Source: an uncultured Lachnospiraceae bacterium
Lineage (GTDB): Bacteria; Bacillota; Clostridia; Lachnospirales; Lachnospiraceae
NCBI GenBank assembly: GCA_902779575.1
Contig: CACZBW010000004.1
Coordinates: forward strand, 124,001 to 188,000
Direction of reading: 5' to 3'
DNA length: 64,000 bases
Part shown: positions 24,711-33,199 of the stretch, piece by piece
Position numbering within the stretch: the first letter of the stretch is position 1
How the letters are laid out: the number at the start of each line of letters is the position of its first letter
Notes under the pieces: generated by a model
Seen by the model: only the letters and a program-made list of their open reading frames with translations
Database searches by the model: none
What the model was told of the DNA's origin: nothing
Made by a program: the position numbers and the translations under genes

Positions 24711-25226
24711 GTTATCTTAAGATCCTTCCGCTGAATCCGATGCTGAAAAGTACAGCCGGACTGACTTCCGGCACCGCAATTATAATCTTATAATAGCATA
24801 GAATATCGGAAACAAGAAGAAGGTTCATGGAATCTTCCCGCTTCTTTTCCTTTCGGAGCGCCGGAGGCAGCTGCAGACCGTTCCTTTAAAAATTTTTGCG
24901 AAAAAGCCCGATAAATGAAATTTTTTGTGGAACAGCGGGAAAAAGAGTGATACAATCTATAAAGTTTACGGCGTCGGGGTGTCGCCGCAGCTGGTTATCA
25001 GCGCGGAACGGTTGATGAGCTGCCCTCCGGGCAAGATCCGGAAAGGGACGGCGAACGGAAGCCATCATCCGGAAACGCGGACAGGGATGACCGTGGAGTA
25101 CCCTCTCATCCGCAGCTTTTCTGGCAGGAGCGGATGACTGCGGTACCGGAGCAGTCTGAGATTATGCAAGGAAAGGAAAGGAAATATGGTGTGCCTGCTT
25201 CCGGCTGCATCATATAGAAAAAGATC
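24711..25226. other. Structured leader region of the AGCS symporter gene
   Basis: 516 bases without a gene. A TACAAT element lies at 24951-24956. From about 24965 to 25160 the sequence is rich in inverted repeats: GCAGCT/AGCTGC around 24987-25022, GATGA/TCATC at about 25014 and 25064, and a long hairpin with TCATCCGC/GCGGATGA inside GTACC/GGTAC at about 25097-25146. The motif ATCCGGAAA followed by GGACRG-like bases occurs twice (about 25035 and 25066). This resembles parts of a glycine riboswitch, which often precedes AGCS genes in Clostridia, but the match is piecemeal. Confidence 0.35.
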
Positions 25227-26624
25227 ATGAGCTTTTCAGAAATCATTTCATCGGTAGACAATTTCCTCTGGGGATGGCCGCTGATCATTATGCTGTTCGG
25301 AACCCATATCTTTATGACGATCCGTACCGGTTTTATTCAGAAGGACATCTTCAAGGCAATCAAGCTTTCTGTGACCCGGGATCCGGATGCGCAGGGAGAC
25401 GTTTCCCAGTTCGGAGCGCTCACAACGGCGCTGTCCTCCACGATCGGAACCGGTAATATCATCGGTGTCGGCACGGCGATCGCCCTTGGAGGCCCGGGCT
25501 CGGTGCTCTGGATGTGGCTGACCGGTATCTTCGGTATGGCGACCAAGTACGCGGAGACGCTGATTGCTGTCAAATACAGAGTGAAGAGTGAGAACGGTAC
25601 CATGATCGGCGGCGCCATGTATGCGCTGGACAGAGGTCTTAAGATGAAATGGCTGGGCGTTGTGTTCGCCCTTCTGGCTTCTCTGTGTGCATTTGGTATC
25701 GGCTGCATGGTCCAGGCCAACGCGGTTGTCTCCAACTTCAATCTGAATCTGCATGTACCGCCGCTTGTAGTCGGCATCGTTCTGAGTCTGATCGTCGGCC
25801 TTGTCATCATCGGCGGAATCCAGTCGATCACCAGAGTCTCCGAGAGACTTGTCCCCTTTATGGCGGTCTTCTATGTAATCGGCTGCATCGTTATCCTGAT
25901 CATGAATCATGACGTGCTGGGAGAAGCGATTGTGGTTATCTGCAAGAGCGCTTTTACAGCCAGGGCTGTCGGCGGCGGCTTTGTGGGAAGCACAGTGGCC
26001 ATGGCCTGCCGTTATGGCTTTGCCAGAGGTCTTTTCTCCAATGAGTCCGGTATGGGTTCCGCTCCGCTGGTTGCTTCTGCGGCGCAGACCAGGAATCCCA
26101 AGAGACAGGCGCTGGTCTCCATGACCGGTACTTTCTGGGATACCGTTATCATCTGCCTGATGACAGGTCTCGTTCTCGTCTCCTGCATCATCAAGCATCC
26201 CAGCATCGACGGTCTTTCCGGCAACGGAAGCGAGCTTACGAGCATGGCATTTTCCACGATTCCCTATGTAGGCCTTCCGATTCTGATTGTCGGCCTGATC
26301 ACTTTCGCTTTCAGTACGATTCTCGGCTGGTATTATTATGGAGAGCGCTGCGCTGTCTATCTGTTCGGCGAGAGAGTCATCATGGTTTACAAAGTGCTCT
26401 GGGTGGTCGGCGTGTTTGTAGGTTCCGTGGTGGAACTGAATCTGATCTGGAACCTTGCTGACCTGATGAACGGATTGATGGCGATTCCGAATATTATAGC
26501 CGTACTGCTCCTGTCCGGCGTGATTGTCGCCGATACAAGAAAGTACAGCGGCGCGCATCTGGAAGATAAGGATGACACAAAGATCCCGGTACTGAAAAAC
26601 GCGAGAAAGGGCGTGCTGATGTAA
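25227..26624 (+). CDS. Sodium:alanine/glycine symporter (AGCS family)
   Basis: Secondary transporter of 465 residues importing small neutral amino acids with Na+. Family signatures: GTHIFMTIRTGFIQ after helix 1, QFGALTTALSSTIGTGNIIG, the substrate- and Na+-binding region, and GMATKYAETLIAVKYR. Further on, FSNESGMGSAPLVASAAQT and TFAFSTILGWYYYGERC are typical. About ten to eleven helices are expected. The ribosome binding site is weak (AGAAAAAGATC), which would suit control by the structured leader upstream. A clear terminator follows at 26701-26742, so this is a single-gene unit. Confidence 0.93.
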   Translation: MSFSEIISSVDNFLWGWPLIIMLFGTHIFMTIRTGFIQKDIFKAIKLSVTRDPDAQGDVSQFGALTTALSSTIGTGNIIGVGTAIALGGPGSVLWMWLTGIFGMATKYAETLIAVKYRVKSENGTMIGGAMYALDRGLKMKWLGVVFALLASLCAFGIGCMVQANAVVSNFNLNLHVPPLVVGIVLSLIVGLVIIGGIQSITRVSERLVPFMAVFYVIGCIVILIMNHDVLGEAIVVICKSAFTARAVGGGFVGSTVAMACRYGFARGLFSNESGMGSAPLVASAAQTRNPKRQALVSMTGTFWDTVIICLMTGLVLVSCIIKHPSIDGLSGNGSELTSMAFSTIPYVGLPILIVGLITFAFSTILGWYYYGERCAVYLFGERVIMVYKVLWVVGVFVGSVVELNLIWNLADLMNGLMAIPNIIAVLLLSGVIVADTRKYSGAHLEDKDDTKIPVLKNARKGVLM

Positions 26625-26700
26625 GAAGCCCCCGGCGGTACAGGTGTTTGCGTCCTGTCTGTGCGGAATCTTTGGACCGGCTGTATAAAAGCTGAATAAA

Positions 26701-26742
26701 AACCGGAAGAGAAGCCCGGCGGCCTCTTCCGGTTATTTTTTT
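26701..26742 (+). terminator. Rho-independent terminator after the AGCS gene
   Basis: Stem AACCGGAAGAG / CTCTTCCGGTT followed by ATTTTTTT, 77 bases after the stop at 26624. Confidence 0.9.
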
Positions 26743-26839
26743 GGAAATGCTGATAAAATCTGAGTAGATAGTTTTTCGGAAAGTGCTACTATTAAAAGAG
26801 AAGGACATAGGAAAATACTGATATAAACAGTGTTTCCCC
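26742..26839. repeat. Dispersed palindromic repeat, copies 2a and 2b
   Basis: A left arm TGGAAATGCTGATAA lies at 26742-26756; a second pair, GGAAAATACTGAT and ACAGTGTTTCCCC, forms a near-palindrome at 26810-26839. With the terminator it accounts for most of the 316-base gap 26625-26940 before the leucine-rich repeat gene. Confidence 0.5.
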
Positions 26840-26940
26840 AGATAACAGAAGAGCCGGAGAGAAGACGGGCAGAAAGGTTTGCGGACAGAATACCGGCAGG
26901 AAAACGGATGGCGGCTTTAAAAGATTTAAGGAGAAAAGCC

Positions 26941-28002
26941 ATGAAGAAATACCTGATCATCCTTCTATGTATATTCCTGTGTGTTCCCAGTGCCTGGGCA
27001 ATCGCTAAGGCAGTCCGTATCATTCGCTATACGGACGGAGATTTTGCCTTCATTCTCCTTGAGGACGGAACGGCGGAAATCCGCAGGTATTCGGGGAGGG
27101 ATATATTTCTGGAAATCCCCTCAAAAATGAAGGGACATCCTGTCTCCGGAATCGGGGATAAAGCGTTTGAATGGCGCTTCTGGATGAAAGAAGTGACCGT
27201 TCCGGACGGAGTTTGCAGGATCGGTACCGGCGCATTCAGCGGCTGTTACAGTCTTGAAACAATCCGGCTCCCGGACAGCTTATCGTCCATCGGTGACCGG
27301 GCATTTGCACTGTGCCGGGAACTGGATGCCCCTGTGCTCCCGAAAAAACTGGCATCGATCGGAGAGGAGGCCTTCGACGGCTGCTCCGGCCTTGAAAAGA
27401 TCGAACTGCCGGCCTCCGTGACCCTTGAAGGAGAAAATCCTTTCTCCAACTGCAGAAAGCTGCGGGAGATCCGGGTCGCGTCTGATCATCCTTTCCTGAG
27501 ATCCGACGGAACGATTCTGTACAATGAAGAACAGAAACGGCTGATCACATATTACGGGGATCCGGAAGCGGACACATACACTGTCCCGCAGGGGACGGAA
27601 CGCATCGGCAGCGGAGCCTTCTCAGGCTGCAGCCATCTGAAGGAGATCTTTCTTCCGGATGGAGTCCTTGATCTTCAGGATCATGCCTTTTATGGCTGCA
27701 GCGGACTGACCCGGATCGGGCTTCCTTCTTCTGCCTGCAGGATCGGAAACGGCTGCTTTTCCGGCTGCAGCAAACTTACGGAACTTGTCATCCCGGAAGG
27801 AGTAAGCTCTGTCGGATATCTGGCATTTTACAACTGCGCCGCGCTTTCTTCCGTTACGATACCGGAGAGCGTCACGCAGATCGGACAGGGTGCATTTATC
27901 GGCTGCAGCCGGCTGACGGTCCGTGCTGCGCCCGGTTCTCCGGCTCACAGCTGGTGTGAAGAAAACGGCCTTCCCTGTGAGAAGGCCGCTTCCCTTTCCT
28001 GA
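26941..28002 (+). CDS. Secreted BspA-type leucine-rich repeat protein
   Basis: Surface-type protein of 353 residues with a signal peptide (MKKYLIILLCIFLCVPSAWA) and about ten LRR_5 repeats of the Treponema/BspA kind, each with the pattern I-G-x-x-A-F-x-G-C-x-x-L-x-x-I-x-L-P, for example GAFSGCYSLETIRLPDSL and HAFYGCSGLTRIGLPSS. One repeat (about residues 170-190) is irregular, with NPFSNCRKLREI, and an insert with SDGTILYNEEQKRLITYY follows, which is a common spacer in the family. No cell-wall anchor is visible, so it is probably released. AAGGAG precedes the ATG at 26941. Roles in the family are adhesion or ligand binding. Confidence 0.88.
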   Translation: MKKYLIILLCIFLCVPSAWAIAKAVRIIRYTDGDFAFILLEDGTAEIRRYSGRDIFLEIPSKMKGHPVSGIGDKAFEWRFWMKEVTVPDGVCRIGTGAFSGCYSLETIRLPDSLSSIGDRAFALCRELDAPVLPKKLASIGEEAFDGCSGLEKIELPASVTLEGENPFSNCRKLREIRVASDHPFLRSDGTILYNEEQKRLITYYGDPEADTYTVPQGTERIGSGAFSGCSHLKEIFLPDGVLDLQDHAFYGCSGLTRIGLPSSACRIGNGCFSGCSKLTELVIPEGVSSVGYLAFYNCAALSSVTIPESVTQIGQGAFIGCSRLTVRAAPGSPAHSWCEENGLPCEKAASLS

Positions 28003-28012
28003 TCTTTCCTGA

Positions 28013-30781
28013 TCAGTGCAGAAATTCAAAGGATTTCAGGCTGCAGCTGCCGCTGCCCCTGAAGGTCAGATAGAGAGGCTGGGTCCCGCCCGGGAAAGGC
28101 TTGTCCTCGAAGCGGCATTCCCCGGCTGTCCAGATATTTGTGCCCTCCACCGGGATCGTCCCGAGTACCTCGCCGCTGTATGAAGCACGGATTTCAAAAT
28201 AACCATGGGCATACGCCCTTGTAAAAATTCTCAGCTCTTTTACGCCGCTGCAGGAGAAGTACTTAAATCCTGCCGTAGTGCCGTCCGTGATTCCGCGGAT
28301 ATAGGCATAGGGATACTGGCCTTCCCCGCCGTTCTGTACGACTCTCGGCGCGTCTGCCTCAACGTAGACGGAATGATTGTCACGGAAAAGATTGCAGACG
28401 ATATAAGCCGGATATTCGCCTCTGTCGGACAGGGGTCCGCCGTTCAGGCCGCAGGAAGTCAGTTCCGCCTGCACGGCGCTTCCGTCCGCCCGGAAGGTCA
28501 GGGCTTCCGCGCATCCCTGCCTGGAGAACCAGCTTCCGTTCGTATGCCTGTGATAGAAGATATACCAGCTGTCTCCGATCTGCACCATGCTCCCGTGATT
28601 GTTGGCGCCGTATGCGGCGGCTTCCTCCGCGGGCTTATAGGAATCAATATGCAGGTCGCAGTTGCTTACCAGGACGCCTCCGTAATGGAATTCTCCGCGG
28701 GGACTGTCCGCTGTCGCCCAGCAGAGTTCATGCATGACTTCGGAAGAATAGATGAACCAGTATTTCCCGTCTTTCTTCCGGATGGACGCCGCCTCAAAAT
28801 AGGCGTGTCCTTCAAACTCCGTTCCTTTGCTGTAGCAGCTTCCCGGTACGATGACCTTCGGCGCTTCCGTCACTGTGAGCATATCCGGACCGAGTACAGT
28901 GAGCATGGCACCGTGGCGGGAGCGGTCACCGCTTCCGCAGAAACCGGTATAGAGGTAAGTTTCATTTCCTTCCGTCAGCACGCCCGGATCAAACTGGGGC
29001 TCGTCGCCTTCCTTTTCCCCAAGTCTTGTGCCGTCCGGATAATGGACGTATCCGAGAAATTCATAGCGCCCCGCAGGCCTGTCGCATACGGCGACAGATA
29101 CGATGCCGACCTTGTCGAGAACATAATAAAGATAGTATCTTCCGTCCGGCCCGACAGTGACGTCAGGGGCATAGAGGCACATATGGCCGTCTTTATTGAG
29201 CGGATCGGATTTTTTCGGGTAGATGACGCCTTCATATCTCCAGGCGGCAGGCTCATTTACCGGCGCGGACCAGCATACATAGTCACCCATGCAGAAGGTC
29301 TCGCTGTCATACAGGTCATGGGAGCCATAGACATAGATCCGGTCCCCGAACACATAGGGCTCCCCGTCAGGGATATACTCCCAGGACGGAAGATAGGGAT
29401 TCAGGCCTTGGCGCTTTCCGAACCCTGGTCTTTCTTTCTGCGGCACGGCGCCTGATGAGGAAAAGAACATCTCCGCCCTGTTGTCGGCGCAGTAGGCATC
29501 CCATTCGGGAAGGTCTTCCCCGTCCCAGCCTTTTCCGTTCGGATTCCCGGATTTTATGAAGTTGGCGAAATAATCGCACATCTGCCTTGCAAGGTCAAAA
29601 TGGCGCCCTTTGAAAGGTCTCCAGCATTTTCCGATTGTCTCAAAGAAAAACCACAGGTCGCAGGAGTGAAAGCTGCCCGCGTTGTCCCGGCCGGGAATAT
29701 CCGGATCAAAGCGGTAGTAATACATCTTTTCGGCGGCCGGATCAGCTGCCTGCGCGTCCAGAAATGTGGATTTTACCGATTTCTCAACCGTATTGATCCC
29801 TCCGGAACGGAACTCGTCGCCCGTATTGCCGGAGAGAACCGGGACAGGCGCGCGCTTTCCTTCCACAAATCTTTTCACCGCATCTTCTTTATAGACTTTT
29901 CCGTCGGCAAACGGGAACATCCGGGGATGATCCTGCGCATACTCCGCGTATCTGTCCCTGATCAGGAAAGCGTCCAGCTTCCGTGCTTCCTCCAGGCTTT
30001 TCACACCCAGAAAATCAAAGAAGGATTCCCCTTTCTTCTCAGCAGCCTCAAGATTTACAGGTCTGAAGATATCGCTGTCTTCGTCAAAATTCCGGATGAT
30101 GCCGCTGAAGATCACGGCGCCGCTGATATCCCCGAAATTATCTTCGCAGGTAAGCTGGTTCAGAACGCTGCCTCCGCCCGCGGACTGCCCGGCGATGGTA
30201 ATCCTGTCCGGATCACCGCCGAAGGCGGCTATATTCCTGCGCACCCATTTCAGGCCGGCCTGCTGGTCAAGGAGACCGAAATTACCCGGCGTATCCGGGG
30301 ATTCCGCCGTGATTTCCGGATGCGCGAGGAAGCCGAAAGCGCCGAGCCGGTATCCGACACTGACTACGACGATACCCCTGCGGGCGAGACGCTCCCCGTC
30401 AAATTCCATTTCGGCGGTATACCCCCACTGGAATCCGCCGCCGAAATACCACACCAGGACGGGCTGCTTTTCACCGGCTTTTTTCGCACCGGTCCACACA
30501 TTCAGGTAAAGACAGTCTTCGCTGATGGGGATCATGGGATCCACATGCCACTCCCGGTCATAAAGTCCGTCTCCGGTGCCGGGCGTATCCTGCATGGAGA
30601 TCGGCCCGAATTCAAAAGCATCTCTTACGCCTTCCCAGTCTGCGCAGGGCTGGGGCGCCCTCCAGCGGTTTTTTCCGACCGGAGCCGCCGCAAAAGGAAC
30701 CCCTTTAAAAGCCGTGACTCTCGGATCAGCGCCGGGAAGTCCGCGCAGCATACCATTTTCAACCTTTACTGTACGAAGCAT
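28013..30781 (-). CDS. Three-domain carbohydrate-active enzyme: type-B carboxylesterase + GH43-like + CBM6-like
   Basis: A 922-residue protein without signal peptide. Residues 1-450 form a type-B carboxylesterase: the oxyanion segment YFGGGFQWG near 112-120, the nucleophile elbow GQSAGGGSV with Ser200, an acid in SGNTGDEF (Glu323), and His372 in SFHSCDLWFFF. Residues about 460-780 are a GH43-like five-bladed propeller: YIPDGEPYVFGDRIYVYGSH, MCLYAPDVTVGPDGRYYLYY and the acid region HAYFEAASIRKKDGKYWFIY. Residues about 795-922 look like a CBM6-type beta-sandwich (FKYFSCSGVKELRIFTRAY; FRGSGSCSLKSFEFLH). It should remove acyl groups and arabinose or xylose from internalised xylan fragments. GGAGGGCA precedes the ATG at 30781. 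The fusion is one open frame with no frameshift. Confidence 0.87.
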   Translation of the reverse strand: MLRTVKVENGMLRGLPGADPRVTAFKGVPFAAAPVGKNRWRAPQPCADWEGVRDAFEFGPISMQDTPGTGDGLYDREWHVDPMIPISEDCLYLNVWTGAKKAGEKQPVLVWYFGGGFQWGYTAEMEFDGERLARRGIVVVSVGYRLGAFGFLAHPEITAESPDTPGNFGLLDQQAGLKWVRRNIAAFGGDPDRITIAGQSAGGGSVLNQLTCEDNFGDISGAVIFSGIIRNFDEDSDIFRPVNLEAAEKKGESFFDFLGVKSLEEARKLDAFLIRDRYAEYAQDHPRMFPFADGKVYKEDAVKRFVEGKRAPVPVLSGNTGDEFRSGGINTVEKSVKSTFLDAQAADPAAEKMYYYRFDPDIPGRDNAGSFHSCDLWFFFETIGKCWRPFKGRHFDLARQMCDYFANFIKSGNPNGKGWDGEDLPEWDAYCADNRAEMFFSSSGAVPQKERPGFGKRQGLNPYLPSWEYIPDGEPYVFGDRIYVYGSHDLYDSETFCMGDYVCWSAPVNEPAAWRYEGVIYPKKSDPLNKDGHMCLYAPDVTVGPDGRYYLYYVLDKVGIVSVAVCDRPAGRYEFLGYVHYPDGTRLGEKEGDEPQFDPGVLTEGNETYLYTGFCGSGDRSRHGAMLTVLGPDMLTVTEAPKVIVPGSCYSKGTEFEGHAYFEAASIRKKDGKYWFIYSSEVMHELCWATADSPRGEFHYGGVLVSNCDLHIDSYKPAEEAAAYGANNHGSMVQIGDSWYIFYHRHTNGSWFSRQGCAEALTFRADGSAVQAELTSCGLNGGPLSDRGEYPAYIVCNLFRDNHSVYVEADAPRVVQNGGEGQYPYAYIRGITDGTTAGFKYFSCSGVKELRIFTRAYAHGYFEIRASYSGEVLGTIPVEGTNIWTAGECRFEDKPFPGGTQPLYLTFRGSGSCSLKSFEFLH

Positions 30782-30920
30782 AGTCTGCCCTCCGTATGCT
30801 TTTTCTTTCATTTTATCTTCTTTGCTTTTGGGGATGCTACATAATTTTTGCGGTCTGTTGCCGCTTAATTGCTCTCAGCAGACAGATCCCGCAGGTACAG
30901 ATGAGTATTCCCGAAAAATC

Positions 30921-30979
30921 GGGAAACGCTGATTTTTCTGAATAACAACTTTTGACAGCATGGAACCTGCGTTTCCCTG
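30921..30979. repeat. Dispersed palindromic repeat, copy 3 (full length)
   Basis: A 59-bp copy with perfect 9-bp ends GGGAAACGC / GCGTTTCCC. It aligns along its length with the copy at 42142-42200, sharing GGGAAACGCTGATTT, TTCTGAA and CTTTTGA. A flanking TATAAT and GAGCG segment is shared with the copy at 42745-42769. Confidence 0.7.
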
Positions 30980-31014
30980 TATAATTTATGAGCGCGTAAT
31001 GCGCTCAAAGCCGC

Positions 31015-31043
31015 GTGTCAGCATGCGCAATCTGTGCTATAGT
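31015..31043 (+). promoter_or_regulatory. Probable extended -10 promoter for the Cof-type HAD gene
   Basis: GTGTCA (31015-31020), 17-base spacer, and TGC-TATAGT (31038-31043). The same TGTGCTATAGTA sequence occurs at 33163-33173 before the YdcF gene. Confidence 0.45.
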
Positions 31044-31197
31044 AATCTTCAGGCCGGCGGCTCTTCTGAAAAAAGGACGTCAGGGTTCGGCCGGGCGGAA
31101 GAATGACAGGCGGCAGGGGGAACAGGGCAGGATTATGCTCCGGAATCAGTTTGACGCCGGAGGCACAGGCGTATAAGGGAAAAGGAGGAAAAAAGAG

Positions 31198-32037
31198 ATG
31201 AAGCGCAGAATCATTTTTCTGGATATTGACGGTACACTGACAGAACCGGGGAAAAATATTCCTCCTGATTCGGCGCTGCGGGCGATCCGCGAAGCAAGAG
31301 CGGCCGGTCATCTGGTATATCTGTGCTCCGGCCGGAATTTTGACATGCTGTCTCCTCTGCTGAAATATCCTTTTGACGGAGTGATCGCCAGTTCCGGAGG
31401 ATATATCCGCTGCGGCGGGGAGCTGCTGTATGACTGCCCCATGACGCCGGAGCAGCAGAAGTGCGCCCTGGATGTCCTGAGGAAAAACGGGGTGTTCTGT
31501 ACGATAGAGTGCGTGGACGGTTCCTATACAGATGAAGGCTTCAAGGATTTTCTGAAAAAGCATGCCGGTGAGGGGAGCAACAGCGAAATGCTCCGCTGGA
31601 GGGAGCAGATCGAGTCTTCGCTCCATATTCAGCCCATGACTCAATACAGGGGGCAGCCGGTCTATAAGATTGTCATGATGGCGGAAGACAGAAGGCAGCT
31701 GGACGAACCGCAGCGGGTCCTGGAAGAAGACTTCTTTTTCTCCATTCCCCAGGGAGGCAGATTCGGTTTTGTCGACGCGGAGCTGGTTAACCGCAGCTTT
31801 GACAAAGGGAAAGGGGTTGTCCGGGTCTGTGAGAGAATGGGGATCCCCGTTGAAGACAGCATAGGATTCGGGGACAGCATCAATGACCGGGAAATGCTTC
31901 AGACGGTGGGCCTCTCGGTCTGTATGGCAAACGGGAGCGAGGAAGTGAAAAAGATGGCGGACGAGGTCTGTCCGGCCGTAACGGAGGACGGCCTGTATCA
32001 GGCATTTCTCCGGCACGGACTGTGCGGGGAAAGCTGA
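31198..32037 (+). CDS. Cof-type HAD-IIB phosphatase
   Basis: Cytoplasmic sugar-phosphate or nucleotide phosphatase of 279 residues. Motif I is IFLDIDGTLTEPGK (residues 5-18) with both catalytic Asp, motif II CSGRNFDML, then a C2B cap, a Lys in SFDKGKGVVRV and motif IV GFGDSINDREML. The C-terminus MANGSEEVKKMADEV is characteristic of Cof proteins. GGAGG lies just before the ATG. Its last codons run into a degenerate ~29-bp tandem repeat (32025-32134), and a shared terminator with the convergent DegV gene follows. Confidence 0.92.
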   Translation: MKRRIIFLDIDGTLTEPGKNIPPDSALRAIREARAAGHLVYLCSGRNFDMLSPLLKYPFDGVIASSGGYIRCGGELLYDCPMTPEQQKCALDVLRKNGVFCTIECVDGSYTDEGFKDFLKKHAGEGSNSEMLRWREQIESSLHIQPMTQYRGQPVYKIVMMAEDRRQLDEPQRVLEEDFFFSIPQGGRFGFVDAELVNRSFDKGKGVVRVCERMGIPVEDSIGFGDSINDREMLQTVGLSVCMANGSEEVKKMADEVCPAVTEDGLYQAFLRHGLCGES

Positions 32038-32134
32038 TCCGGACAGGAACAGTACGGAAGAGCTGCTCCGGACTTAAACTGTGCGGATAATCCGGTCCGG
32101 ACGGAAGCATACGGAAAAGCTGACCCGGATAAAA
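32025..32134. repeat. Four degenerate tandem repeats of about 29 bp
   Basis: Units begin at about 32025, 32055, 32084 and 32112, each starting CGG followed by A/G-rich bases, GCTG or CCGG, TCCGGA and ending near AGTA, TGTG or CATA. The first unit overlaps the end of the Cof gene, so the array probably grew from its 3' end. Confidence 0.55.
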
Positions 32135-32136
32135 AA

Positions 32137-32177
32137 GGCGTGTGAAAAGAACAGTCACTTTTCACACGCCATACTTT
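32137..32177. terminator. Bidirectional terminator between Cof HAD and DegV genes
   Basis: Stem GGCGTGTGAAAAG / CTTTTCACACGCC (loop about 8 bases), flanked by AAAAAA on the left and a T-run on the right, so it works on both strands. Confidence 0.9.
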
Positions 32178-32219
32178 TTTCCGTCCGGAGAAGCGTCCGC
32201 TTCAGCAGCGGAAATCCTT

Positions 32220-33047
32220 TCAGCACTCGCATCCGAGGATGAAACCGCCTCTTTCCGCGTAAAAACTGCAGAGTCCTCTGGCCGGGATCGTCTTTATATC
32301 GATCGCGCCGTACTCACTGCGCAGCTGGTCTTCGAGAGCCTGGGCAAGCTGTGCGCTTTCCACGTGGCAGATGCGGATTTTTCCGCCCTTGTAGTCGGCT
32401 TTTCTGATCTCGGACAAAGTGGTTTCGACCAGTTTTTTATCGCCCCTGCACTTGGCGACGGACTGTATGGTTCCCTCCTTGCTTGCCGTCCCCAGAATCC
32501 GTATATTCATAAATCCGATCGCGGACGCGACGATCTTGCTGACTCTTCCGTTCTGGGCAAGATTATGGAGACTGCGGAGGCCGAAATACAGTCTCAGGGT
32601 ATCCTTATATTTCTCGATCTCTTCACATACTTCTTCAAAGCTTTTGCCGAGTTTTTTCAGCTCGACGATTTTTTCAAGCAGAAGAACTTCCCCGGGTCCT
32701 GTGGACAGGGAATCCACAACATAGATCTTAACGTCCGGGTGGTCGGACTGGTACTGTTTTTTTGCCACATTCGCGCTGTTCCAGGTTCCGGACAGACCGC
32801 TTGTGATCGTTACCACATAGATCTCATCCGCGCCTTCAAAGGAATCGATCCAGGCCTGTGTGGAAGGACATGCCGTGTAAGAGCGGCCGTGATGTCCGTA
32901 GAAGTAATCCAGCGTCTCATGAATGTCAAGATCAGGGCTATCTACAATCGTTCTGCTGTCGGTTGATAAAGTAAGCGGAACCGTCTCAAAGCAGATATCA
33001 GGAAAGTCTTTCAGATCGCAGGCCGAATCGGCAATATATTTTACCAT
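32220..33047 (-). CDS. DegV-family fatty-acid-binding protein
   Basis: Cytoplasmic lipid carrier of 275 residues, the normal DegV length. The N-terminus VKYIADSACDL has the SACDL motif that contacts the fatty-acid carboxylate; TACPSTQAWIDSFEGADEIY and TITSGLSGTWNSANVA carry the second half of the site. Some family members (FakB) present fatty acids to the kinase FakA for phospholipid synthesis; no FakA is adjacent. A 21-bp palindrome at 33078-33098 overlaps the predicted transcription start, suggesting repression. Confidence 0.92.
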   Translation of the reverse strand: MVKYIADSACDLKDFPDICFETVPLTLSTDSRTIVDSPDLDIHETLDYFYGHHGRSYTACPSTQAWIDSFEGADEIYVVTITSGLSGTWNSANVAKKQYQSDHPDVKIYVVDSLSTGPGEVLLLEKIVELKKLGKSFEEVCEEIEKYKDTLRLYFGLRSLHNLAQNGRVSKIVASAIGFMNIRILGTASKEGTIQSVAKCRGDKKLVETTLSEIRKADYKGGKIRICHVESAQLAQALEDQLRSEYGAIDIKTIPARGLCSFYAERGGFILGCEC

Positions 33048-33077
33048 AATTCACCTCTTTATTAACAATTTGCAACA

Positions 33078-33098
33078 ATGTAGTTTTAATTACTACAT
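33078..33098 (-). promoter_or_regulatory. Operator-like palindrome at the degV promoter
   Basis: ATGTAGT and ACTACAT are separated by seven A/T bases. On the minus strand a TACAAT -10 element lies at 33101-33106, so the palindrome covers the expected start of transcription. The adjoining TACATGTA is also palindromic and recalls BlaI/CopY-type sites. Confidence 0.4.
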
Positions 33099-33199
33099 GT
33101 ATTGTATCACAGGACTACATATTATGGAATAAGGAAATTTCCATTTCGTACAGTTTTTTCTTGTGCTATAGTAGCACTGTCAGGAACTATATGCGATAA

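Larger units (their letters stand above)
30782..31197. other. Divergent promoter region with a dispersed repeat
   Basis: 416 bases between the esterase-GH43 gene (minus) and the Cof HAD gene (plus). It holds a perfect hairpin TTCCCGA-AAAA-TCGGGAA (30908-30925), the dispersed repeat at 30921-30979 with its GAGCGCGTAATGCGCTC flank, and the promoter at 31015-31043. No gene was recognised. Confidence 0.6.

Noticed and set aside
24951-25160. c-di-GMP-I (GEMM) riboswitch
   Set aside because: Bases GGGCAAG, GGAAA and GGGACGG occur in the right order, but the stem that would carry the GNRA tetraloop is only about three base pairs and the P3 arm is missing.
28205-29455. 416-codon plus-strand frame inside the esterase-GH43 gene
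   Set aside because: It is complementary to a convincing multi-domain enzyme and has no start signal or domain.
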